Part shown: positions 34,919 to 50,236 of the stretch, one piece after another
Position numbering within the stretch: the stretch's first letter is position 1
How the letters are laid out: each line of letters begins with the position of its first letter
Source of the DNA: Hysterium pulicare CBS 123377
Lineage: Eukaryota > Ascomycota > Dothideomycetes > Hysteriales > Hysteriaceae
DNA: 64,000 nt
Direction: 5' to 3'
Assembly (NCBI GenBank): GCA_000467715.1
Contig: AJFK01000311.1
Coordinates: 183,632-247,631 of the forward strand
Notes under the pieces: generated by a model
Databases searched by the model: none
The model's input: only the letters and a program-made list of their open reading frames with translations
What the model was told of the DNA's origin: nothing
Position numbers and translations under genes: made by a program

Positions 34919-36359
34919 ATGTCTTCGAGATTATTCCGGATTGACGAACATACACTGCCATGCCAGCACATCCGAGGCTATGCCCGAGCAACGGCGACTA
35001 CGCAAGAGGAAGTCCTGCATTTGGCTATCAAGCAGTACACTCCGTTAGATAACCGACATCCCAAACCGGGAGACCTCACCATTATCGGTGCACACGCGAA
35101 TGGTTTTCCAAAGGTATGCTATTGCTACTAGACTGTGCTTTTCCTTTATCTAAGCTTCCAAACAGGAGCTCTACGAGCCACTGTGGGACGAGATTCTCAA
35201 AAGATCGAAGCAAGCCGGCCTCACAATCCGCAGCATATGGATCGCAGATGTCGCTCATCAAGGTTGGAGCGGCGTCCTAAACGAAGAAAAACTCGGCAAT
35301 GACCCATCATGGCTCGATCATTCCCGCGATCTCTTGCACATGGTCAACCATTTTCGAAAAGAAATGCCCCGTCCGATCATTGGCGTCGGTCACAGCATGG
35401 GCGGAGCCCAACTCGTCAACCTATCCCTGATGCATCCTCGTCTGTTCGAGACTCTCATTCTAATGGATCCCGTGATTCAGCGTTTCAGCTCCGCAATGGG
35501 GAATTACGCTCCAGCAGCCGCGTCTGCTTTCCGTCGAGATCGATGGCCTTCTCGAGCTGCGGCCGCCGAGGCCATGAAGAGGAGTAAATTCTACCAAGCA
35601 TGGGACCCGAGAGTTTTTGATAGATGGATCGAGAACGGCTTGCGGGACTTGCCCACGCTACACTATCCCGAATCTGAAGCAAGGCCTACCATGCCAGCCA
35701 CGACGAACGTAGAGCCAACAGTGACGCCAATGCCGCCGAAACCAAAGGAAGTCACATTAACGACAACGAAGCACCAAGAGGTTTTCACGTTCCTACGGCC
35801 CAATTATCCTCCTCTCCCTTCAGAAACACGGGTGGCGGAGAATCCCCTGAGCCACGATTACTCACTGGGCAACCCAACCGTAAACCGCCGTAGTCACCCT
35901 GACATCACGCCTTGGGCAAATCCTCAAACACCTTTCTACCGTGGCGAAGCTATCATGTTATTCCACCAGCTGCCCCACTTGCGTCCCTCTGTACTCTACA
36001 TCTTCGGCTCCGATTCCCACCTCTCGAACCCGGAGTTCCGAGAAGACAAGATGAAGGTGACAGGAACGGGCGTCGGAGGAAGTGGTGGAGCGAAGGAGGG
36101 ACGCGTGAAAGAAGTGCTGCTTCAAGATGTGGGGCATTTAATTCCAATGGAGAAGGTTGAGGCGACGGCGGATGAGATTGTTGGGTGGGTTGGGCCTGAG
36201 CTGGAGCGATGGAGGCTATGGGAGACGCTTCATGAGCAGGATTGGGAGGGAAAGAAGGGGATCAAGGAGAGGAGTGAGCTGGGAGAGAGGTACCTGGCGG
36301 AGTTGCAGAGTGATAGAATGCCAAAGTTCGTCAGGAAGTCTAGAGAGGAGAAGTTGTAG
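34919..36359 (+). CDS. Alpha/beta hydrolase, peroxisomal Lpx1-like
   Basis: Exons 34919-35113 and 35166-36359, giving 462 aa. The fold is clear: LTIIGAHANGFPKELYEPLW near residues 53-72 (strand plus oxyanion turn), nucleophile elbow GHSMGG with Ser142, LILMDPV after it, and a catalytic-type His389 in QDVGHLIPMEK; the acid is probably within LYIFGSDSHLS. A Pro/Thr-rich cap of about 60 residues sits between. Relatives include yeast Lpx1 and the AKT2/Tox-type hydrolases of filamentous fungi, often peroxisomal. The protein ends EEKL; EKL is an imperfect PTS1 but resembles the QKL of yeast Lpx1, so peroxisomal import is plausible. Substrate unknown. Coding sequence becomes G-rich towards the 3' end. 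Confidence 0.88.
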
Positions 36360-37482
36360 AGAGTCATTTAGGTTGATGATCTTTATTAGTTAGATGGTGT
36401 ATCGGGTATTTGAGTGAGAGCTAGGCTTATGATTTGGAGGATACAATAGATACATTTTATGATGCATACTTTGTCGAAGAAATATGACTTTTGGGTATTG
36501 AGGTTGATGTTGAGGTGCCAACCCTGGCGCAAAAGCTTTCTCCAAAATACTAATATTCTACTTTCTCCTTTTCCCAAGATCTTACTTTAGACATAATTTT
36601 AATTTCTATAATCTTCTATATAAAATGCTAGATAATGTCCACACTCTAGCACCCTTCTCCACATCCACACACCCCCACCTTTCCCATCCCATTCCAAACC
36701 CCAACACTTCCCCTTATCTCACTACCTAGATACACATAAAGCTAACAAACTCCCCTTAACCTATATCTCTACCATGCGATGTCCCTTTAAAGATCCTTAA
36801 TTTTAGTAATTATGGCTAGGGCAGCTGAGGCCGAGGTTAGCGAAAGCAGCTTTCACATATCTTTTCTGCAGCAGGAGGATGAGCCAGAGTTGCGGTAGAG
36901 GATGGGTGCTTTAGGTTGGAGAGGATATATCGTAATACGGAAAATTGAGTAGATTGGTCTTTGAGAAATGGACTATTTTAAGTTCGGTGACGGGTGCCAG
37001 TCGTGGTCAAGCTGCTTGGATGAGTTTCGATAAGCGGTGATGAGGAAAAAGGGGGAGGATTGAAGATATCTTGGTCACAGATTTGGAACCATCTGGCTTT
37101 AAAAGTAAGGTTGTTTAGGACCTCGCTAAAACAATAGACATTGGTATATATGTATCGAAAGTTGAGAAACAAGTCCTTCCACCCGGAAGATTGAAAGCAC
37201 AAACATATCAAAAAACTCATATCGTAAAGACCCTTTTTCATCCCTTTCGCTGATCCACACATGGGGCACATCGCATCGCATCGCATCGCTCGCATAACAT
37301 TCCATACCACTTACCCGAAACTTTTCGTAATCTGCCCTCCCAAACTGATTCGTCAAAAATCGGGGAAAGAAAAGAACCATGTCACAATCGTAAAGATAAG
37401 AAAAAGAGGTATGGCCTACCCGATAGTCGTACAAAATCGTCGAAGAAAATAACCCATTCATTCCGGTTTTGGAGAATAGTTT
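36360..37482. other. Convergent intergenic with AT-rich patches
   Basis: 3' flanks of the hydrolase and Zn2Cys6 genes. Bases about 36580-36640 and 36720-36830 are AT-rich with words such as TTAATTTTAGTAATTA; a pentanucleotide run (ATCGC)x4 is at 37270-37289. No gene supported. Confidence 0.55.
37270..37289. repeat. Microsatellite (ATCGC)x4
   Basis: Four perfect copies of ATCGC in the 3' flank between two convergent genes. Confidence 0.9.
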
Positions 37483-40400
37483 TCATCCTTGGGTACCGCT
37501 CCATATCGTGCAAAACCAACCTCCATGCTTCTCCGCGTCCGCCTGGTACACCCACTCTTGACAATCGTTGCCTGAAACGAAAACGGCTACGTCGTCGCCG
37601 CCGAAGCGGGTGTCGATGTTATCAAGCCAGTTTTCTTTCATCGCGGGTGACCATGGCTGAGATTGAGGACGGTGAGGAGGCTGCGTGCCGGGTTGTCCAG
37701 GTTGGAGTTGTTGCTGTAGGTTCAGAGAAGAACGTTGAGCTGATTCGGCAGCGTTCGGAGGGTAGGAATTTGGTGGGGCTTGGGGATGACGGGCTTGATT
37801 AGGTGGCGAGCCGTATTGTCGTTGATAGCCGTGATAGTCAGGGTGCGGCGCTGTGGATGGAGGTTGGGTAGGAGACAGTATATGATTTGGATGAGGCAAC
37901 TGGCCGTTCGTCATAGGCGCAGAAGTCCCATTTCCACTGTCAGCCCGAGCGGCTGCGGCAACAGAATTTATGGCATTCCATCGTTCTTGTCGGATAGATG
38001 CGCTATCCGGTGTTCCCTCTGCCATTTCCATGGTCTCGCTCTTGATGGCAGCACTGCCGGATTCGCTCCCTTCATCCAGACCTTGAACAAGCCGTGCAGG
38101 ATCAACGTCATCGACATCAGTCATATCTATGTCCTCATTATCCAGCCGACCGAACTCTATAAGAATTCTCTCGAGCAATTTATACTCTTCTAATCCGCCT
38201 CCTACACCACCTTCGCGTAGGCTAAGATGCCTGTAAGACTCCGGAGAACTGCCGTTTTCAGGCGAGATTTTATTGCGATTGAAGTCCTTTGTCATTCGCT
38301 TATAGTATTTGTGACAGCGCAAAATCGTCCTGAACCAACCGTTGGCCATTTGCAGTCGCCTACGCATTTGACCAACAAGCTCCAGTGCTCTTCGTGCGGC
38401 TTCAACACCGCCGGTATCAACACAGGATCCATTTGTAGATTCCGATTGCGGGGTGCACATGTAACCATCCGGGTCCATCCAAGGGAAGTTGATGGCGTAT
38501 ACCCCTAGTGAAGGTCAAAATCTCCATTGCAGTCAAGTAGATGGAGATACGATGACTTACCCACGAACGCTGCAGTGTATGTGGCGAACCCCACAATTGG
38601 TGTCTCAACTAGTACTTGCCATTCTTGACAAGTACGCAGCAAGTCAACCAATTCCCTGGAAGACTTGAAAAGCTCTCGGGCGCTTTCATCCCAAAAACCC
38701 GGTGGGATTTGGTATTGTTCGGGAGGAAACAACGGCGGATCAAGCGGACCTTGCGGCTTTGAGCATCTAAGCGCAATGAAGGGAACATATTCTCGGTGAA
38801 GCATTATGCTGCAAAGTAGATGAACAGTGTGCATCAGGGTATATGGTGTCGAGGTTCTGGATTGTGCATGCGCTGAGATGTTCGCTGCATTCAAGGCGAG
38901 ATCTCTTGGAAGAGATTGCTTGAATGCTGTCAGCTGGCGCTGCAATGTGGAGTACCTAGACCTTAGGTCCCATGGAGGGTGCTGCTCCCGCCTGTTGATG
39001 TCAGTGCCACGCCAGTCTACAGGTACGTATTTGGATTACCGTCTGCCGCCAGCGCAGGACCACTTGACAATGCTCCCGTACAGGTCTAATACCTTAATGA
39101 AGCGACTCAAGACGCCTTCATCCGCGCCGACTTCCCATCGACCGTTTTCTTGCTCGTCCCGCACTCGACTGTCTCCGGAACCAATGTAATGCCCATCCAT
39201 GACGTTTCCATTTTCTTCACCCCGTTCGCGATCTCCGCTTCCTGTCCCGAGCATCACCGAGGCTTGGCGCTGACTCTGTACTTCAGCTCGGCTGGCGTTT
39301 CCCTCCATTTCTTCGCCTAACAAAAGCGTTCTGACTTTTTCTCCAAACAGGAAAGCCCTTTCACTACTAGGAAGCTGAATCCTCAAATCTTGGACGCTCA
39401 GCATAGAAGGCCGATATTTCCCACTACTTAGGTATCGATCCATGATAAAGCAACTCCAGAAGGTCCGTCTACGTATTTCTTGGTCAATAAATTCCTCACT
39501 TTTAGAGAACATTGAGGTCCGCCCAAGACGATCCGGACTAATTCCCAGATGTTGTACTTCAGAGTTCAGGGCAATTGAACGAGCCAAAGGCATATCGTCC
39601 AATTCTTGTTCGAACTGGAGTCCAAGAACCTGAGCAGATCGGACTGCGACCCCGACTGAGATCCAAGCCTTGACACCTTGACACATGCCCCACTCGTGGA
39701 GTCCTAGCATCAAAAGTGCTTGGGTGCGCTCCAGAGACGGAACGCCGAGTAAATCCCCGCATGGGCCTGCTAGCCGCGATCGCGTAGCAGATGCATAGTA
39801 CTCCGAAGCAACGAGGGGGTTGCTTGGCCGCGATGATGTAGCCGGGGAATGGTGTGCAACCAGTACAGGGTGAAAGCGGGCTGTCAAACTCAGAAAGGCC
39901 AATAGGAGCAATGGAGGTGCCGGAGGAGGCGCTTGAACAGACGGAGACTGGCTCGCGGGCGCTTCCATTGGAGGCGACTGTAGATTAGGTTGGCGGAGAG
40001 GCTTGAGGAATGTGGGTGGATGTAGAAAAGGTAAGTCGGTGGAAAAGTGCTGTTGGAATATATCGAACTAGGGTTGATGAGAAACTATAGTCCTGTGGCC
40101 ACGCATGGAGATACTTACCAACTCAGTCCATACTTTTGGAGTCAGTAGATTAGGGTCTAAAGCATCCAAAAGCGGACGTGGGCTTTCCTTATTTGAGTAC
40201 GTATGAGCAGAAGTAGGTGCTATTGCCTTCTTAGGCCGAGGTCGTCTAGGAGTCTGGATCCATCAGTCTTTGAAGTGGAAAAGGATGTTCGGTTTGTTCC
40301 GCGCAGATGTAAAGGATATGTTCGCAAAAGCTTGTGCAAGTGCATGTAAATAACAGAAGCGCTTCTCCAGGGGAAACCGTCGCACAAGAACCCCGCCGCG

Positions 40401-41296
40401 CAAAGTTTTGCTTCGTTGTACCGCGACTGGGGCAAATTTCTAGGAGAGAGACTCAAGAAATTAGACTATTCAAGGAATATAAATTGACTTACCTCTCCTT
40501 GAGTTGTTCCCTCAGGCGTGGGATGGCCAGTTATGATGCTCTCCCTCCTTCCCATTCCACCAGCACCTCCAGCGGCAGGCGCAGGATAGGTACATTCTCT
40601 CCCCGAATTCTCGCATGCTCTGCAAGTAGTATTTACGCCATTGTTAATACATTTGACCTTGCTGCGGCGGCAACGCGCGCATGCGATGGAGGACCTCATG
40701 CGAGGCTGCTCCGCGCGCCGCGCGCCAGCCTCCAATGGACGTCCCTCAGCGTGCGCGGCTACGAGAGGTCGCGGTGCGGTAATATGGGAGGGCTGCGAGG
40801 CCGGCGACGGAATATTCTGTGGTTGCAATGCCGGCAGACTCGTAGGATACGACGTTTCAGTTGCAGAAGATATATTCGACGTCGGCCCCGTCGAGTTCGC
40901 GATCGTAGAGGAATTAATCTTGGCGGTTGTTTGGGGAGAAGATGGGTGGGTATATGTGCGGTCCGGGGAAGCCAGCGCTCGGTGAGCGTGTTACTTCACG
41001 GCTTTCCTTTGCCCAGTAGGTCGAGATGAAGCTCTTGGGGGCGGAAGGGAAGCTGGAGCTACGGCCAATTGGACGACGCGAGGGTTGGCAATGCTCGGCG
41101 AACTGGACGCAAGGCTGCGTTCCGCTGGTTGTTTATTTTTCCGGGCCGATGTGTCCCCTTCTGTGAATGTGTATAGAAGCGCAGTGGGAAACGTGTGGGA
41201 GAAGAAGGAAGGACGCAGCGGGCATGGAAGAGTCGATGGCAGGACGTTTGAATCTTCGGCTTTGGAGACGGATGGTGGTGGTACGGCTGGGCTCAT
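37483..41296 (-). CDS. Zn2Cys6 fungal transcription factor
   Basis: Proposed exons: 41296-41000 (uncertain), 40918-40493, 40253-40119, 40067-39040, 38991-38561, 38504-37483; about 1112 aa. The binuclear zinc cluster (about residues 179-208 of this model) has C-x2-C-x6-C-x8-C-x2-C-x6-C with basic RRSKVK and reads CRACENSGRECTYP. After an intron, LLDALDPNLLTPKVWTEL continues into FDIFQQHFSTDLPFLHPPTF, the start of the middle homology region, with LMLGLHEWGMCQGVKAW and LYGSIVKWSCAGGRR later, and a tail with QEWVYQADAEKHGGW. The build resembles Ebr1-type regulators of Fusarium (hyphal branching), a tentative comparison. An in-frame stop lies upstream of the zinc exon, so an earlier exon or the Met just before the cluster (about 40697) must supply the start. 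Confidence 0.85.
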
Positions 41297-44200
41297 CCGG
41301 CGTGCCTTCTTGAAATAAATTCACGGGCCAGACGTCTGCCCGAAGCCCTTCCTCCATTCGACTCGGATGACACGGCCTTCTTAAGATCAGCGAAAAACAC
41401 ACGGCTCGTGTCCCGCCCAGCCTCATCATGCCCTGCTCGGACGGGTATGATTTGCTCGCTATTCTAAATATTCTAAACATATCTACCGCTATATCAGATG
41501 ATCGGACCACCTCAGGATCTGCGCTATTGTTGAGCATTCCATTGGAAGAGCGGCAGAGTGAGGGATGGCCATTTTGTTATCACGCTCCGGCCATAACTGA
41601 CCAGAATGTCCCCTTCCACCTCCCTTTGCACTCCACTACCTACTTCTCCTCGCTGCCCTTTGTTATTGCTGATAACCGCCGGGACCGCACACACCTGTTG
41701 TGTAGCCATGCGCAGTCCGAGGAAAGACCGTTTCTATTTCAGATCCCAGTCCGCAACAACGGTCCGCTACGGGTCTGTTGGACGGGCTCCCGAGGATGCC
41801 TTTTGTACGTGACAGCAGTCATTTCCAGCGTCGGGGATCGGTCTTCGCGCTCATCCGAGCTCAATACGGCATCCAGAGCGCTGCATGCACTAAACACTGG
41901 ATAACTGATGGCTGGCGTTGCGTGCTCTTAGGCCATATATTTCAGACGTCTTGCCGAAGCGGCATGGTTCAGTGGTTGTGGACTGCCGATTAAGTAGAGG
42001 GGAAGGACCTGTTAGTCACTCGGAATGGAACGCCTCCAAACAAAACAGACGTCTTCTGGTATGGGTGATGGCGTGAGTTCCTCCTTCATGCTGCTCCGTA
42101 CATTCGGAACGGTTTCGCATTCGTCACAGGTACACATCACCGGCTTTGTATTGTGTTTCTTCTAGAAACGCGGCCAGGGCGGACCAAGAGCCAGGACAGG
42201 GTCCAGTGTTTCCTAACTGGGCCTGCCGCTTTCTTCGGGAAAGTCCCGACGCCACATTCAGCCGTGGGTTTGAAGTCGTCAGCTTCATCTCGCGGTCTTC
42301 ACACTCGCAGAACGCAGGAACTTTTCGATCTCCGGGGCCTTTACTCCTCGGACTAGGCCTTGGCGCCAGGGCCGTGCTACCCGGACTTCTTTCTATATAC
42401 CGAGGACCTAACTCCACATTCGCGCCTGCCACTGGATGAACAATGAGACGGGGACGTTGAGAGGAGTGCCCACACCTCTGCGGAAAGTCGTCTTCGCGTT
42501 GGAGGGTGACACGGCTCGACATAGCCTCCCGGCTAGCGACGAACTTCCCGAGTTCATCGGCCTAGTCTTTCGTGGCCGACCTGATATCATTCCAACCGTT
42601 GTTCAACGAGCTTACTGCGTGATTCAGTCTTGCTAACGCTACTCCGGAGTCACGGTACCTGGAGGCATTGTCGGACTAAACATCAAGAATGGGTGTTTTA
42701 CCTACAGCAATCCCAGGACGCTGACTAGGAGGATGTCGGTAACAAAGACGCGACGGTGCTGAACATATTCGGTCTGGAACCCTGTCATGGAAAATTGTTC
42801 ACCCAGTCCACTATTCGGGGAACACGCAACCCCCGCAGTTTGCCGGGTACCGGAGCAAGATCAGCCTACAGTTTTCTTGTTGTGCTAGGGCTTCTCGGGG
42901 CCTGTCAAAAGGCACAGATTAGTGAATGCCATATCCGAATCGGAGAGCCCGTACTCGAATTTCGCCACCTTGCTCCAAGACTACCTTCTAATTCATGTTA
43001 TCTATCAACGTGCGCAATCGTTAGCTTCCTTGGACCGCGGACTTCCGGCGTGAACTAAACCGATTTCAAATAAACAGCATCTTAGATAAGTCTCACAGTC
43101 AATGTCGCTTCCCCGTCTACTCTGATCAGTCTTACCCTCCTTTGTGTCGAAGAAACAAATCCGGGTTCTTCGCGATGCTATTCGAAATAGATGCAAATCT
43201 CATGTTCAATTTCTCAGCTGAAAGAACCGTCTATCCAGACTGATGTTACTGCGGGAGCACTGTAAACGTAACCTTTAAAATCTGCGAAGCTGAAGGTGAG
43301 GACACAGCGAATGAAGGCAGCGATATCACTGAGTCCCATCGGAGTGGTCAGGTAGGCATACACTGACTGGGGAGACACTCGCATAAGCGTGGTAGACGTG
43401 GGTTTGTCATGAAGCTTGAGCTGAACGTACAAAGGTAGCATTGGCCCTGGGGTACAACATTCGATGTCCTCCACATGCTTATTGAATACCCGAAACCATC
43501 TACATCCAGCCAATTCACGAGTAGTAAGTCCGCAGCTGACGTGCGGGAATGAGCGGCCGGACTACTACCACATATGCCCTTCGTGAAATAGAACATTCTC
43601 TGCGTGATTCCTATATACCATCGTAGCAGAGTCCGCTTGAGGTGGGGAGAATGTACGTGAAGATGTCCGTCTATAGAGAGCAGACTGGTCATGACTATGT
43701 CCCAGAGCCGTTGTGCAGCATAGACTCCCACTTACCTCAGGCTCTCTCCTGCATTTCTATAAGTGAGTTCATTGATGAAGGCCTTCTTTCTGGACCCAAC
43801 AAATGAATAGACGTGGAAGGTCCACTCAAGCCTTTACACCGTCAGCAATGTTGCATCACCGAGGAAGGCAATTACCTTTGCAACCTCCACTATGGGATGG
43901 CAATTTCTACACAGAATCTGTAGTGTATCCAGGTGAGTAGGAATGGGCATGGATTACGCAGGGTGTAGGGTGTACATATGATCACAAAATCTTTTCGCGG
44001 CACCACTCCGTACCAGCCCAGGAATTTGATGCGTACCTAGGTAGTGGAACTGCCATCGAGCATGACAGAGCCGTAAGAGAAAATCCAACTTTGCCACTCT
44101 GGAGGTTGTGATAGTGGGTTGATGAGTGAGGGAGTGGGTGAGGATGAGGATGGCGTGGCTGAGACTGCTGCTGGGTCAGTGCTGTTTGGAATCAGTGCTC

Positions 44201-44744
44201 TCCCCGCTACGAAGCAACCCCCACTAACCTGCTTTGCATGCCCAACATCGGCATCTTCTGGTCGCTTCGATGGCAGTTCGACTACCACATACCACTTCGT
44301 CTTTGCCCGTGAACTCCTTTCCGCTGCGATAAAGAGACGGCAGTCTTTTGTGGGCACTCTCTTTCTGCAGGCAAAAGGAGGCCCGGCCGGTCAATAAAGC
44401 TTTGACCTCGTGCAGTGGCTCAGCAGTCTTTAGGGCAACAACATTATTTGACATCACGCGAAGAAACCCACGGCTACCTACCGACCGTCCTTTTGATACC
44501 GCTCAACCACCTCACAAGACATACCGTTGACTACCCTCGCATTACTACACCAAACCAAATTCTTTCGTATTCCCCTCTTTCTGCCTGCCACAACACCGCA
44601 GCGCTGACGGTCACTTAATCGGGCGGCGCAAGGCGGGCGTCGCTTTCTCAACACCATCTCTCCCACCAGGCCCTACCAACCACCGCCGCTTTTGTTGTCG
44701 AGCCGATTCTTTCGCCAGCCTCAGATTTTTGAAACGTCGTCACC
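41297..44744. other. Gene-poor interval, 3.4 kb
   Basis: Upstream of both the Zn2Cys6 gene (-) and pkc1 (+). Several frames of 100-130 codons exist on both strands but overlap and show no domain. The minus-strand frame 43513-43214 has a fairly protein-like composition but no recognisable family. A TACCTAGGTAG word is at 44034-44044. The last 350 bases before 44745 are C/T-rich, as expected of a fungal promoter and leader. Confidence 0.5.
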
Positions 44745-48724
<3,980 letters not shown>

Positions 48725-50236
48725 TTAAAGTAATCCATAGCTGCTTTTTTAATACCCCTGGATTCTTTCTTTTTGGAAGTGTGTTTCTCTGCGCGTTGGC
48801 ATGGGTGTCGCTGCATAGGTTTGTTTCCCTTTCTTCGTTTCACTTTCAAACAAGTGTACTGGGTGATCGACCATTGGATTTCAAAGGCGTTTGAAAAAAT
48901 GCGATCATATCACCGTCGTTTTCTTCTCATCCCTCTTTCTGCACTTCGCCTTTTTGCACTGCTTGCTATCAAGGAATGTCACGGGGGATGACGATTGTTG
49001 GTTGTGAGGAAGGCTTTTGAGAGAGACAGAGCGCGCGAGGGAGGGTCAGTTTGATAAGTTGGGGTTGGTCGGGCCCCTTAGCTTTACAGGTTCGGCGAGA
49101 AGAGGATTCATTTGCTAGGATTTGGGAATTCGGATTGCGCTGCGCTTCAAGGTTCTACCGGCTCGGATTGGAATTGGGATGAATAATCAGGGTGGTGGGC
49201 TCGGGTTTTTGTGTTTGCTTTTCACACTTGCAGGTTTATGTAATAGACGAGATGCTGCTTCCATTCAACTTCAACTCCTTCTAGATGAAGCTCACGTTTT
49301 TCCAAACTCTGGCCTGTATGAGTTGAGCATTACTTTCTTCCGTGAATGGGGTGGGCTCATGAACTGGGACTATGCGACTGCTTATGCATGCCTTCCCCTC
49401 GCCGAAATCGAGAATAAACCGCTCTTCGATCGAATCCTGTAGCCGAACACCTCCATATCGCGTCCGTGTTATCTTGGCTCTGGGTCCTCTCCCAGTGTAG
49501 TATATTTATCTAAACGAAGGCCTATAGGCTAGTAAGAAAAGTAGCCCACGACATAGTGAACTTGGAGGCACGATTGATGATGCGTTGGGGGCGGGGCTAT
49601 GGGGTTGAACGGGAATAGTTTGGAATTAAAGAGCCGTTTGAGTGGTGATGCTGAGGATAGTGCGGATATAGGATTTGATGATGGTGATGGAATGGTATTT
49701 GATAGGTACAAGCAGGTTAAGTACGCAAGGTGTGTTTGAATACTCTAACGGCTTCACGATTCAACAAGGTGGGGATGTCTATTTCAGAGATTGGTATATG
49801 TATATATATGTTTAAAGGGTAAGGCGAGAACTAATGGATTCATGCTTGGCCTTTCTATGATCACATCTCTCTTATGATGAAGTCTTAGTGATGTCCGTCT
49901 GTTGGCCTTGTAGACCTAGAGTGCATTAAAATAACTCATAGCTGCGATAGTGATCAGCATCCGCAGAGATCGTGATGCCGAATGGTATCATGGAATTTTA
50001 CTATGGTACCATTCACCCGCAATAGTAAATGTGCAAAACATCACTCAACTGCGCTGAAGCCAAGCATGAATAACGTTGAAGTATTGAACACCATCAGCGA
50101 ACGATGATATCGATTGAACTACGAAACCCAATAACGTATCTAATGTCTAAAATGCCATAATGTCATGCTTTTTTCGCCCTAGACCATCCTCTTCTCTAAA
50201 ATACTCATGAAAATGGGCCATTTAGCACTTACTTCT
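48725..50236. other. Convergent intergenic, 1.5 kb
   Basis: 3' flanks of pkc1 and the threonine synthase gene. A 106-codon frame at 49122-49442 (+) has no domain and is probably chance. Nothing else seen. Confidence 0.55.

Noticed and set aside
34919-41296. Hydrolase plus Zn2Cys6 factor as a secondary-metabolite cluster
   Set aside because: The hydrolase resembles toxin-cluster hydrolases, but there is no polyketide synthase, NRPS, terpene synthase, P450 or transporter nearby; the other neighbours are housekeeping genes.
41950-42020. tRNA-like stretch (GGTTCAGTGGTTGTGGACTGCC)
   Set aside because: It resembles an A-box but has no matching B-box or acceptor-stem pairing, so no cloverleaf can be drawn.
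49122-49442. 106-codon plus-strand frame after pkc1
   Set aside because: No domain and no start context; it lies in the convergent 3' region.
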